64,000 bases of DNA. Source: an uncultured Collinsella sp. (lineage in GTDB: Bacteria > Actinomycetota > Coriobacteriia > Coriobacteriales > Coriobacteriaceae). Shown here piece by piece: positions 50,105 through 58,877 of the stretch. The stretch lies in contig URPJ01000008.1 in the NCBI GenBank assembly GCA_900549745.1, positions 26,244-90,243 of the forward strand. The letters run 5' to 3'. A program made the position numbers and the translations under genes. The notes below the pieces were generated by a model. It saw only the letters and a program-made list of their open reading frames with translations, had not been told where the DNA came from and did no database searches. Within the stretch, counting starts at the first letter, position 1. Every line of letters starts with the position of its first letter.

Positions 50105-51445
50105 TTACCGGTCGCCTCCAAACAAGTCGGAACGCGTGGCCAAGTAGGCATCGAGGGCATCGAGGGCGCGATCTGCATATGCCTGGTAGCGGTCGCGCTT
50201 ACTGCGGCGCTTGCCGTCCTCGAGCGGCGGCACCAGGCCAAAATTGACATGCATGGGCTGGTAGCCCACGGTTGCCGGATCGGTCGCATAGCCCACGAGC
50301 GCACCCAGGGCGCCCACGCGAGGAAGCTCCACAGGAGCCGCACCGATAGCCTCGGCATAGGTGTTAAGTGCAGCAAGCAGACCGGTCGCCACGGCCTCCA
50401 TATAGCCTTCGGTGCCGGTGATCTGACCGGCGAGGCGCACACCCGTGCCAGGCACGGCAAAGGTGCCGTCAAGAACGTGCGGCGCATCGACAAAGGTATT
50501 GCGGTGCATGACGCCATAACGGAAGAACTCGGCATTCTCCAGACCGGGAACCATATGGAAGACACGCTTTTGTTCGCCAAAGGTCAGGTTGGTCTGGAAG
50601 CCCACCAGGTTATAGGCAGTCTTTTCCTTGTTCTCGGCACGCAGCTGAATCGCCGCCCAGGGTCGACGTCCGGTACGCGGGTCGGTGAGGCCGACGGGCT
50701 TCATGGCGCCAAAGCGGATAGCATCCTTACCGGTGCGGGCGACTTCCTCGGCAGGCTGACAGGCCTGGAACAGGTCGCCACCCTCAAAGTCCTTGAGCAC
50801 CACGCGGTCGGCGGTGGTGAGCGCCTCGATAAAGGCCACGTACTCATTCTTGTTGAGCGGCGCGTTGAGATAGTCACCGCTCCCCTGCTCCTCGTAGCGC
50901 GACTGCGAGAACAGCACGTCCATATCGAGCGTGGAGGCATCGACGATTGGCGCGGCAGCGTCAAAGAACGCCAAGGCGTCACCACCGACGAGCTTCATAA
51001 CCTCTTCGCTCAATGCCGGAGAACACAGCGGGCCCGCGGCAATGACAACGTGGCCCTCGGGAATCTGCGTGACCTCACCGTGCACAACCTCGATATTGGG
51101 GCGGGCGGCAACCTCGGCCTCGACAAGCTCGGAAAACTTGACGCGGTCGACTGCCAGGGCACCGCCGGCGGGAACGGCCGCACGATGGGCGCAATCGAGC
51201 AGCACCGAGCCCATGCGCTCGAGCTCGGCCTTCAGCAGGCCCGCCGCAGAGTCCGGACGGGTCGACTTAAACGAGTTGGAGCAGACGAGCTCGGCCAGGT
51301 GATCGGTATGGTGGGCCGGGGAGCTCACCTGGGGGCGCATCTCGCACAGCTTTACGGCAAACCCGCGATCTGCCAGCTGGATCGCACATTCCGAACCCGC
51401 CAGACCGCCACCGATAACCGTCACCTGATCGAACTGCATCTGCAT
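50105..51445 (-). CDS. trmFO: Methylenetetrahydrofolate-tRNA-(uracil-5-)-methyltransferase TrmFO
   Basis: 446 aa. Folate- and FAD-dependent enzyme making m5U54 in the T-loop of tRNA, the Gram-positive alternative to SAM-dependent TrmA. GidA-like FAD site VIGGGLAGSECAIQLADRG, ELVCSNSFKS with the conserved Cys, and the YLNAPLNKNEYVAF and GQITGTEGYMEAVATGLLA blocks. ATG with AAAGGTGT. Downstream of dprA and upstream of xerC, an order conserved in Firmicutes and actinobacteria. Confidence 0.96.
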   Translation of the reverse strand: MQMQFDQVTVIGGGLAGSECAIQLADRGFAVKLCEMRPQVSSPAHHTDHLAELVCSNSFKSTRPDSAAGLLKAELERMGSVLLDCAHRAAVPAGGALAVDRVKFSELVEAEVAARPNIEVVHGEVTQIPEGHVVIAAGPLCSPALSEEVMKLVGGDALAFFDAAAPIVDASTLDMDVLFSQSRYEEQGSGDYLNAPLNKNEYVAFIEALTTADRVVLKDFEGGDLFQACQPAEEVARTGKDAIRFGAMKPVGLTDPRTGRRPWAAIQLRAENKEKTAYNLVGFQTNLTFGEQKRVFHMVPGLENAEFFRYGVMHRNTFVDAPHVLDGTFAVPGTGVRLAGQITGTEGYMEAVATGLLAALNTYAEAIGAAPVELPRVGALGALVGYATDPATVGYQPMHVNFGLVPPLEDGKRRSKRDRYQAYADRALDALDAYLATRSDLFGGDR

Positions 51446-51453
51446 ACACCTTT

Positions 51454-52389
51454 CTAATTGACACGCTTTCCATTGTGACCGAACGGCGTCTGGGCGTGAA
51501 GCGCAAACTTTGAGGGCGCATACCTTCCATCCATCATGCGCTCGATAAGGCCCTCGAGCTCGAGCGAACCCAGGAGCTTGAGCACACCGACGGCATCGAG
51601 CGAGACAAGCGCGGCGATATCGTCGACCTTGAGCGGCGAGGCGATGAGCGCGTGCATCACGGCTTGCTGCGCGGGGTCGAGGTCCGCGATGCCGGGCGCA
51701 TCGGGACGCGAGTAGCGCAGCGTGCCGTAGATGCGCGAGATGGCCATCTCGATTGATTCCTCGTCGATGATGCAGCAGGCGCCGTTAGCGATGAGATAGT
51801 TGGTCCCGCGCGACTCGGGCGAAAGGATAGAGCCCGGTACTGCAAGCAACTCTCGTCCCAAGTCCATAGCGGCCTCCGCCGTGGAGAACGTACCCGAGGG
51901 CATGCCCGCCTCGGAAACAAAGAGCGCCTGCGACAAGGCGGCGATTACGCGATTGCGCCGAGGAAAGGCGAACTTACGCGGTCCCATACCCCACGGCGAG
52001 ATGGACACGACCGCACCGCCCGTATCGAGTGTGCGCGTGATGAGGCCGGCACTCGAGCGCGGATAGACAACATCGGCACCGGTCCCCAGTACCACGACGT
52101 GTTTGCCCCCGGCGTTGACCGCAGCCCAACCTGACGCCTGGTCACAGCCGACCGCACCGCCCGAGACCACCGTCACCCCCGCCTCCACCGCCACCTTTGC
52201 CGCAAGCTCTGCCACGGCGAGACCGTACGGCGATGCCTTGCGTGCACCGATGATGGAGAGCGCGGGCGTCGAAAGCACCTCGGGGTCGCCACGCACATAG
52301 AGGGTCTGGGGCACATCCGGGAGCTCCAAAACGGTCTTGGGATACAACGCATCACCTGGATGCAGCTCAAAGGTCCCCTCAGCCATCAT
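51454..52389 (-). CDS. dprA: DNA-processing protein DprA
   Basis: 311 aa from the ATG at 52389 (MMAEGTFELHPGDALYP), overlapping the comM stop; AGGAGGG upstream. DprA protects incoming ssDNA and loads RecA during transformation. The Rossmann core has VVSGGAVGCDQASGW, VVLGTGADVVYP, FPRRNRVIAALSQ and GTNYLIANGA. The C-terminal winged helix is PLKVDDIAALVSLDAVGVLK. The N-terminal SAM-like domain is missing compared with longer members. Confidence 0.95.
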   Translation of the reverse strand: MMAEGTFELHPGDALYPKTVLELPDVPQTLYVRGDPEVLSTPALSIIGARKASPYGLAVAELAAKVAVEAGVTVVSGGAVGCDQASGWAAVNAGGKHVVVLGTGADVVYPRSSAGLITRTLDTGGAVVSISPWGMGPRKFAFPRRNRVIAALSQALFVSEAGMPSGTFSTAEAAMDLGRELLAVPGSILSPESRGTNYLIANGACCIIDEESIEMAISRIYGTLRYSRPDAPGIADLDPAQQAVMHALIASPLKVDDIAALVSLDAVGVLKLLGSLELEGLIERMMDGRYAPSKFALHAQTPFGHNGKRVN

Positions 52390-53909
52390 TGGTCCCTCCT
52401 TCCCTGGTACATCGCCGCCTCGAGCACGTGATCCTGCGACACCCGTTCGCTTTCGGCAACATCGGCGATCGTGCGTGCGATGCGTACCAGGCGCACGATG
52501 CCGCGACCCGTGAGATGCGTGCGTTTCGACAGGCCAAGCACGCATTTCTCGGCAGCCTCATCAAGCCCAAAGGTCGAAACGACGCCGTCAATGGAGCGCG
52601 ACTCGTCTTCCTCGGCCTCGGTATCCGCATCGTCCATACGGGATTCACGCCAGGCGCGAAAGGCGCGCCCACGCACGACGTAATCGCGCAGCTCGGCCGA
52701 TGACATACCCTCCGCGCCCTCAATGATCACCTGAGGGTCGGGGCGGGTCACGTCGATCATCATGTCGATACGATCAGCCAAAGGACCGCGCAACTTGCCC
52801 CGGTAGCGCTCGACCATCGACGCGGAACAACGACACGGCACTTCGCGATCGCCTAAAAACCCGCAGGGGCAGGGATTGCTCGCGGCCAGCAGCTGAAAGC
52901 GCGACGGGAACGTAAAGGCCCCGTCAACGCGCACGATCCTCACGTACCCGCGCTCGATGGGCTGACGCAGCGTCTGCAGCACGCCGGTGGGAAACTCGGC
53001 GAGCTCGTCCAAAAAGAGCACGCCGCCATGAGCCAGGCTAATTTCGCCCGGATGCACCGGACGCCCGCCGCCGATGAGTCCCGCGGTCGAAATGCTGTGA
53101 TGCGGGCTGCGGAAGGGGCGATGCCCCGCAAGCAGTCCATCGATGTTCTCGCCCAAGACCGAATGGATGCACAGCGCCTCTTGCTGATCCTCGAGAGAAA
53201 GCTCGGGCAAAATGCCCGTCATGCGCCGCGCAAGCATGGTCTTGCCCGAACCGGGCGAGCCGATCATGAGCAGGCCGAGCTCGCCGGCGGCCGCAAGCGC
53301 CATGCCGCGCTTGGCGACCTCCTGTCCCAGCACGTCGGCATAATCGAGCTCGGGCTCAAAGGTCGCCTCGAGCACTTCAGAATCCAGGTAATGCCGTGCG
53401 GCATCCCCCATGCCGTGGGCAAGCTGAGATAGGTGGTCGATAAACCCGCAGTCAACACCCGCAAGCGGCACATGCTGATCGGACCTGCCGGCGATAAAGG
53501 AAAGCCCCATGTCGCGCGCCAACAGCTGAAACGCCACCTCGCCCTTGACGGGCAGCACCGTGCCGTCCAGACCAAGCTCACCCGCGATAAGGCAGCGATC
53601 GAGGTGGTCACGGGGAATCTGCCCATCGGCCGCCAGAACCGCGATGGCAATCGGCAGGTCAAAACCGCTGCCAGTTTTACGGATATCGCCGGGTGCCAGG
53701 TTGACGGTAATGCCCGACCGAGGAATCTCGAAGCCGGCCGAGCGCATGGCGCACCGGATACGCCCGCGCGACTCCATCACCTCCATGCTCGGAATGCCGA
53801 GCATCTGGATGCCCGGAACGCCACCGGCAAGCGAGACCTCGACGGTGACGGGAATTGCCTCGACGCCGCGGATGCAGGCCGCGTGTACGGCAAACGTCTC
53901 GAACGCCAT
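52386..53909 (-). CDS. comM: ComM/YifB-like Mg-chelatase family AAA+ ATPase
   Basis: 507 aa from the ATG at 53909 (MAFETFAVHAACIRGVEAI), overlapping the yraN stop (TGATG). ComM is a helicase that drives branch migration during integration of transforming DNA. The N-terminal Lon-like fold (GGVPGIQMLGIPSMEVMESR), Walker A GSPGSGKTMLARRM near residue 220, Walker B GGVLFLDELAEF, the sensor ASNPCPCGFLGD with a CxC and C cluster, and the C-terminal Mg_chelatase_C lid. It stands between yraN and dprA in an apparent competence operon. Confidence 0.95.
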   Translation of the reverse strand: MAFETFAVHAACIRGVEAIPVTVEVSLAGGVPGIQMLGIPSMEVMESRGRIRCAMRSAGFEIPRSGITVNLAPGDIRKTGSGFDLPIAIAVLAADGQIPRDHLDRCLIAGELGLDGTVLPVKGEVAFQLLARDMGLSFIAGRSDQHVPLAGVDCGFIDHLSQLAHGMGDAARHYLDSEVLEATFEPELDYADVLGQEVAKRGMALAAAGELGLLMIGSPGSGKTMLARRMTGILPELSLEDQQEALCIHSVLGENIDGLLAGHRPFRSPHHSISTAGLIGGGRPVHPGEISLAHGGVLFLDELAEFPTGVLQTLRQPIERGYVRIVRVDGAFTFPSRFQLLAASNPCPCGFLGDREVPCRCSASMVERYRGKLRGPLADRIDMMIDVTRPDPQVIIEGAEGMSSAELRDYVVRGRAFRAWRESRMDDADTEAEEDESRSIDGVVSTFGLDEAAEKCVLGLSKRTHLTGRGIVRLVRIARTIADVAESERVSQDHVLEAAMYQGRRDQ

Positions 53910-54394
53910 CACGACACCTGCCAATCGAACGCATTGTACTGGTGCTCGATCTCGGCGATATGCCCGCCGCGGATGGTGACGCCCACGGCATCGAAGCGAA
54001 TCGACCTGAGAGGATAGTGCTCCATGAGATAGCAACTTGCGATACGGCGATACCGGCGCTGCTTTTGGGCGTCCACGGCCTCCTCGGGAAAGACCCGCGT
54101 GGCGCAATCCAGGGCGACGCGTCTCGTCTTGACCTCGGCCATCACCACGACATCGTCGAGCTCATCGAGCAGCACCAGATCGGCTTCGCCCTCAATGCAA
54201 CGATAGCCCTGCTCCAACAAGGTGTATCCACGCTCGTTAAAGTAATCGATGGTGATCAGCTCGCCCAGCATGCCGAGCTCGCGGGGACTGAGCCCCTTGA
54301 TAAACTCGGGCGTCATCGCCCCGCAGTCGAGCTCGCCGTCTTCCCAGCGTTCCTTGAGTTGCTGCGTCTTGCTCTTTTTGCTTGCGGCACACAT
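53909..54394 (-). CDS. UPF0102 endonuclease-fold protein YraN
   Basis: 161 aa from the ATG at 54394 (MCAASKKSKTQQLKERWED), with AAGGAG; the ORF above it overlaps the promoter region. The PD-(D/E)xK core is visible: GELITIDYFNERGYTLLEQ, EGEADLVLLDE and VMAEVKTR. The family is of Holliday-junction-resolvase type fold, its cellular role unproven. First gene of yraN-comM-dprA-trmFO-xerC; the co-operon with comM and dprA is conserved in many bacteria. Confidence 0.9.
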   Translation of the reverse strand: MCAASKKSKTQQLKERWEDGELDCGAMTPEFIKGLSPRELGMLGELITIDYFNERGYTLLEQGYRCIEGEADLVLLDELDDVVVMAEVKTRRVALDCATRVFPEEAVDAQKQRRYRRIASCYLMEHYPLRSIRFDAVGVTIRGGHIAEIEHQYNAFDWQVS

Positions 54395-54465
54395 GGGGTC
54401 TCCTTTCCCGCACACTGCATTGCCCCGATGATGAGGGCACTTTTCATGCGGGTAAGTACCGGAAG

Positions 54466-54485
54466 CAAACCAAAAGCTGACCAAA
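54466..54485 (-). promoter_or_regulatory. Competence-operon shared motif, copy B
   Basis: TTTGGTCAGCTTTTGGTTTG on the minus strand, identical to 25906-25925, located 72 bases before the yraN start. It lies just after the rnhB terminator, so it can belong only to the yraN operon. Confidence 0.65.
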
Positions 54486-54491
54486 TGCCGA

Positions 54492-54534
54492 CAAAAAACG
54501 GGCCGTACGAAACAATCACGTTGCACACGGCCCG
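54492..54534 (-). terminator. Intrinsic terminator of rnhB
   Basis: CGGGCCGT...ACGGCCCG with a 20-base loop, then TTTTTTG on the minus strand, about 50 bases after the rnhB stop. Confidence 0.88.
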
Positions 54535-54583
54535 CTACCAGCAGGTTTATAAAACGCCAGGGGTCCCTGTCTCCACAATTGAC

Positions 54584-55372
54584 CTAGAAAAGGCGCTCAG
54601 TCTGCAGAAAGTTTCCGCAAAAGCTCACACGATGCAGCGGACAAAGTCCATGTTTGCGAATCGCCTCGATGTGCTCGGGGCTTGCGTAGCCCTTCGACTC
54701 GGCCAAATGATACTCGGGGTACTCGGCATCGTACTCGACCATCATCTCGTCACGCGTCACCTTAGCCATGATGGACGCCGCGGCGATACAGGCGATTTTG
54801 GCATCGCCCTTCACCACGTCGCGCTCGTTGGGAACGGCGCCCAAGGGGTTACCGTCCATAAGCACGCAATCGGGCTCGAGCCCCGTATCGGCCACGGCGC
54901 CCGCGACGGCAGCGCGGATGGCGCGGGCCATGCCCATATCGTCGATATCCGCGGGCGCGATATGGCAAAAACCAATCGCCGTCGCGACCTCGGCAATCTT
55001 CACCGAGAGCAGCTCGCGGCGCGCCGGCGTGAGCTTTTTGGAATCGTTGATGCCCCAGACGCGCGGCTCCATGGGAAGGCACACGGCGCACACCGTCAAA
55101 GGACCGGCCACCGAGCCGCGACCCACCTCGTCCACGCCCACGACCACGCCATCCCCACCGAGCTCGTGCATCAGCTCGTACATGCCGTTGACGCGCTCGC
55201 GCTCGGCAAGTTCCTTGGCATGGCGCTTAAGAGCACGCTCGCAAGCCTTGATCACTTGCTGGCGCGGATCCTCACGATAATGCTCCACGAGGGCGGGGAT
55301 CTCCTCAAACGTGGCGCTCGCCAGCTCGCCGGCAACCTGCGATGCCGAAACCGAGCTCGTCATGTTGGCCAT
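54584..55372 (-). CDS. rnhB: Ribonuclease HII
   Basis: 262 aa from the ATG at 55372 (MANMTSSVSASQVAGELAS), with GGAGG 7 bases upstream. Removes single ribonucleotides and RNA primers. Catalytic Asp-Glu in VVVGVDEVGRGSVAGP, then NDSKKLTPARREL, LMDGNPLG and the AAASIMAKVTRDEMM, HPxxG-like ESKGYASPEHI blocks. The N-terminal 65 residues form a helical extension found in Firmicutes-type RNase HII. Confidence 0.96.
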   Translation of the reverse strand: MANMTSSVSASQVAGELASATFEEIPALVEHYREDPRQQVIKACERALKRHAKELAERERVNGMYELMHELGGDGVVVGVDEVGRGSVAGPLTVCAVCLPMEPRVWGINDSKKLTPARRELLSVKIAEVATAIGFCHIAPADIDDMGMARAIRAAVAGAVADTGLEPDCVLMDGNPLGAVPNERDVVKGDAKIACIAAASIMAKVTRDEMMVEYDAEYPEYHLAESKGYASPEHIEAIRKHGLCPLHRVSFCGNFLQTERLF

Positions 55373-55401
55373 ATCGGGGCCTCCTTGCATGCAAATCAGA
55401 T

Positions 55402-55434
55402 AAAAAGAAGGGCCACCCGAAGGTGACCCTTTTG
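55402..55434 (-). terminator. Intrinsic terminator of rplS
   Basis: AAGGGTCACC-TTC-GGGTGGCCCTT followed by CTTTTTATC on the minus strand; one G-T pair in the stem. About 30 bases after the rplS stop and just before the rnhB RBS. Confidence 0.85.
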
Positions 55435-55465
55435 TCCAAATGAGTGGACAGACGCTGCGATCTTC

Positions 55466-55807
55466 TTAGCGCTTCTCGGGGATGCGAGCAGCCTTGCCCA
55501 CCTTGTCGCGGAGGTAGTACAGCTTGGCGCGACGGACGCGGCCATGACGGACGACCTCGAGCTTAGCGATCTTGGGGCTGTGAAGCGGGAAGGTACGCTC
55601 AACACCGACACCGAAGGAAATCTTGCGGACGGTGAAGGTCTCACGGGCACCGGCGCCGGCCATGCGGATGACGTCACCCTGGAAAACCTGGATGCGCTCG
55701 CGGTCGCCTTCCTTAATGCGGTAGTGAACCTTGACGTTGTCGGCAACGCGGACCTGCGGGATGTCCTCGCGGATCTGCTGACGCTCGATTGCGCGGATGT
55801 AATCCAT
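55466..55807 (-). CDS. rplS: 50S ribosomal protein L19
   Basis: 113 aa from the ATG at 55807 (MDYIRAIERQQIREDIPQV), with AAGGAATT. L19 sits at the 30S-50S interface. Signature VRVADNVKVHYRIKEGDRER, QVFQGDVIRM, GVGVERTFPLHSPKI and RRAKLYYLRDKVGKAARI. It stands alone here, without trmD and rimM next to it. Confidence 0.97.
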   Translation of the reverse strand: MDYIRAIERQQIREDIPQVRVADNVKVHYRIKEGDRERIQVFQGDVIRMAGAGARETFTVRKISFGVGVERTFPLHSPKIAKLEVVRHGRVRRAKLYYLRDKVGKAARIPEKR

Positions 55808-55876
55808 GTGCAATTCCTTACTCTTCTAGAGGTGCCGTACCACCTTGGCCGGCACGTAGTTGAACAAACGTATTCG

Positions 55877-55904
55877 AGTATACACGCCACGACCTTGGCT
55901 GCAA
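55877..55904 (-). promoter_or_regulatory. rplS promoter
   Basis: TTGCAG (55904-55899), 16-base spacer, TATACT (55882-55877) on the minus strand, 70 bases before the start. Good match to housekeeping sigma. Confidence 0.7.
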
Positions 55905-55955
55905 GAACTATTTTGCCCGTGCGCAAAAAGACAAAAACACGCACTCTTTCTGCAC

Positions 55956-58763
55956 TTATGCGCCGTCCGCAGCATCAGTCGTCGGGGTCGTCACGGTCGT
56001 TCCGGGCGCGATATAGCCGTATTCGAGCAGCACCGAAAGCGCATGCTGCTTCCAGGTGGCAAGCTCTTCGTCATTATAGTTGTCATGGGCCCATTCATTC
56101 ATCGCGTCCTCGGCGTCTTGGGGCACCAGGTCCTGGCTGTCCGCCATCAGGTACAGGATGCCTAAGATGTCGAAGTCCTGCTTGGTCATCTCTTCCTTGT
56201 TTGATGTGCTGATGAGGCCGTGATCGATGCCGTAGCGGCAGATATCGGTCAAAACGGTAACGAGGCCCGTAGGAATCGACGAGGTATCCTTCGCGGCAGC
56301 GGGCGCGGTGTCGTCAGTTACTGCAGCGGCATCGTCGCTCGACGGAGCAGACTCGGCCGCGTTCGCATCGGAAGCTGCCTGTTCTCCCTGGGCAGGAGCC
56401 GCGCTATCCGTCGTTGCCGAAGAATCCCCCGTGGAGGCGGACGTAACGCTCACCGGTGTCTCGACCACGGTCGTCATCGGGTCGACCGGTGCGGGTGCGG
56501 CGATGACCTCGGCCCAATCGGAATACACGCCGTCAATAAAGGCGCGAACATGGAAGGTGCCCGGTTGCGAGATGGTCATCGTGCCGTCTGTCGCGACCGA
56601 AATGCCCTTGCTCTCGAGCTCCTGAGCCTCCCAGCTGCAGACCCTATCGACCTCCTTGCCCGTCGTGTCATAGACCGTAGCCGTCAGGCCTTCGATGCCG
56701 TTGAGATTTTCCTCGACGCCGACGACGGTCTGTGCCGAGCCCTCGAGTTTGATGCTACCGTTAAACGGCTCGGGCGCCACGTCGCTTACCTTATATTTGT
56801 AGGCCGCGGCGTCGATCTCGTCATTGGTCGAGACATGCCCGTTCACGTCCACATAGGTGTCCTCGGGAATAAAGTACTTTACGTAGGCGGTGCCGGCCTT
56901 TTTACCCACCACGACTTGCTCGTGGGTGACAGGGTCGGTCTGGATCTCGATGACGTCGGACTTGCACTCCTTGCCCTTTTTATCGACCACGCGCCAGTCG
57001 CCCGACGACTTCACAAAGCCGTAGTAGTCAACATCGTCCTCGTCCCTTGCGCGCACGCGATAGGAAGAGATGGGGTCTTCCTCTCCCACCGTAAGCCTTC
57101 GGGTCTTATCGGTCTGCAGCGACACGAGAATCTTGGAGATGGGCTTAATAGGCTGCGGCGTGCCCAGCTGCGTATCGACCGTCACCGACTCAAACGACAG
57201 ATTGGAACCCGTAATGGACATGGGGTAGGTGGCGGCCATGTCATTGAGCACGTTGCACGTGCGCGGAGCGCCACCGTTGCGCGAAGGCACCTCGCGATCG
57301 GCCAGGACCGAATTCCAATCGATGGCTCGCACCATGTGGTTGTTGGTGCGATGCGACCAGCTCGTAACGTTTCCGGCGGTGGTATCGTAGCCGTCGTCGC
57401 CACGATGGGCAATCGAGCGCAGAAACAGGTTCTGCACGGCGTCGGTCGACTGATCGCCAAAGGTGGTATAGAACGAGCGCTGGTCATAACCGGCGGTATG
57501 GAACTCCTGCACGGCGGCGTTGTCGTCGTAGCACTCGCCGTTCATGTTAAAGATGATCACGTCGAACGTCACGCCCACCGGCTGGTCATAGTCCTCGGAC
57601 AGCGTCGTGGTAGAACTCGTCTGCTTGCTATTGACCTGCGTGTGCGCCGGGATCGTCATGTTGACGGTAACCGACTGATTGTCCGTCGTGGTGATCGACT
57701 GTTCCTCGGTCTTGCTCGCCTCCCACAACTGGGACATCGTGGTTTCGGCCGAAAACGAAGTCTCGATCTCCTCGCTCGCTGTTGCGGGCACGCCCAGCGA
57801 ATCCTTGAGGCTCACCGATGCGCCCCACGAGCCGCCTTTGGAATACGATGCGGATTCAGAAGTGCTCGTGCCGACCGTCTCTTCGGTACCGCGGGCGAGC
57901 GTGATGCTCTGCGAGGCGTCCTCATAGCCGACGTTAAGTGCCGAGGTAACGAGCTCCTGCTCAGTCTTAGAATCGACAAAGGAATAGCCCGGCGCGTCCT
58001 CGGGCGCACAGTTAAGCTTGTTCACGCTGTTGAGCTGCTGAACTCTAAAGTTATAGAACGCGATGCCAAAGCCATTGAAATCGTACTGGTAGGTGCCGCC
58101 GAGCTTGTCGACACAAGCAATGGTGGCATAGATGACGTCCTGCTCAGTCGTGTCTTTCGACAGTCCGTCGAGCGGCACGTATTTACGGAAATCGGAGCCC
58201 TTCAGCTTGTGACCGATGCAGCCGGCGATATCGTCGGTCAAGCGCTCGTAGACCGCATTGAGGCTTTTTGCAGATGTCAGACCACTCTGCTTCGATTTGT
58301 CGGCACCATCGGAATGCTCACCGTTGCCGCCCGAAAGCGCATCATAGAGATAGATGTAGTGACCCTTACCAAAGTCCTTCTCAAAGCCCTTGCCGGCGTG
58401 GTCCCAATACAAAAAGTCCTTGGAGTCATCGCCTCCGCCATAACCAAGGATGTTATAGGCTAGCGATGCCCAGTTGGGCAGTACCTTTTTGACGGCGGCC
58501 GTGTAGAACGAGACGCTGTCGTACATCGAGGTACGGCCCTCGAGCTTGCCGTCATCGATATCTACAAACGTGCAGTCGCGATCGTTGACCGTAATGGTGA
58601 GCGGGTTGACCACGTCACCATAGAGCTCGTCGCGCGAATCATCCTGAAGGGCAAAACCGGCTGTCGGCATCCCGCAAAGCGCCGTGACCGCAACGACCAC
58701 CCAGCACAGGGTCATCTGTGCTCCCCGACGCGCTCGTTGCAAATACCTGGTGAGGTTTTTCAT
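55956..58763 (-). CDS. Large secreted protein with aerolysin/ETX-MTX2-like segment
   Basis: 935 aa from the ATG at 58763 (MKNLTRYLQRARRGAQMTL), preceded by GGGAGG. A Sec signal peptide ends near residue 38 (CGMPTAGFA). Residues about 40-300 are unrecognised (GHYIYLYDALSGGNGEHS, AFYNFRVQQLNSVNKL). Residues about 310-405 show the hallmark of aerolysin-type beta-pore-forming toxins: a Ser/Gly-rich alternating strand (SKGGSWGASVSLKDSLG), ETSFSAETTMSQLWEASKTE, then QSVTVNMTIPAHTQVNSKQT and a strand VGVTFDVIIFN. Two Ig-like/Big-type domains follow (about 545-640, 670-755), then a Thr/Ser/Ala/Asp-rich linker and a helical C-terminal domain. No LPXTG. The target and toxicity are unknown. Confidence 0.75.
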   Translation of the reverse strand: MKNLTRYLQRARRGAQMTLCWVVVAVTALCGMPTAGFALQDDSRDELYGDVVNPLTITVNDRDCTFVDIDDGKLEGRTSMYDSVSFYTAAVKKVLPNWASLAYNILGYGGGDDSKDFLYWDHAGKGFEKDFGKGHYIYLYDALSGGNGEHSDGADKSKQSGLTSAKSLNAVYERLTDDIAGCIGHKLKGSDFRKYVPLDGLSKDTTEQDVIYATIACVDKLGGTYQYDFNGFGIAFYNFRVQQLNSVNKLNCAPEDAPGYSFVDSKTEQELVTSALNVGYEDASQSITLARGTEETVGTSTSESASYSKGGSWGASVSLKDSLGVPATASEEIETSFSAETTMSQLWEASKTEEQSITTTDNQSVTVNMTIPAHTQVNSKQTSSTTTLSEDYDQPVGVTFDVIIFNMNGECYDDNAAVQEFHTAGYDQRSFYTTFGDQSTDAVQNLFLRSIAHRGDDGYDTTAGNVTSWSHRTNNHMVRAIDWNSVLADREVPSRNGGAPRTCNVLNDMAATYPMSITGSNLSFESVTVDTQLGTPQPIKPISKILVSLQTDKTRRLTVGEEDPISSYRVRARDEDDVDYYGFVKSSGDWRVVDKKGKECKSDVIEIQTDPVTHEQVVVGKKAGTAYVKYFIPEDTYVDVNGHVSTNDEIDAAAYKYKVSDVAPEPFNGSIKLEGSAQTVVGVEENLNGIEGLTATVYDTTGKEVDRVCSWEAQELESKGISVATDGTMTISQPGTFHVRAFIDGVYSDWAEVIAAPAPVDPMTTVVETPVSVTSASTGDSSATTDSAAPAQGEQAASDANAAESAPSSDDAAAVTDDTAPAAAKDTSSIPTGLVTVLTDICRYGIDHGLISTSNKEEMTKQDFDILGILYLMADSQDLVPQDAEDAMNEWAHDNYNDEELATWKQHALSVLLEYGYIAPGTTVTTPTTDAADGA

Positions 58764-58803
58764 CGCAGTCCTCCCGTCAGTTGCCAATGTATTGAACCAA
58801 CGT

Positions 58804-58838
58804 AAAACGCCGCCGCGTCCACAGGGGCGCGACGGCGC
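58804..58838 (-). terminator. Probable terminator of ppdK
   Basis: CGCCGTCGCG and CGCGGCGGCG pair (one G-T) around CCCCTGTGGA, followed by TTTTACG on the minus strand, about 40 bases after the stop. Confidence 0.7.
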
Positions 58839-58877
58839 GAAGGGGGGCGTAAGAGGCGCAAATGGAACGCGACTCAG

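Noticed and set aside
54557..54579. REP-like sequence after rnhB as a confirmed RAYT repeat
   Set aside because: The similarity to the transposase-end repeat is limited to a GGnGACAG core; too short to annotate without genome-wide copies.
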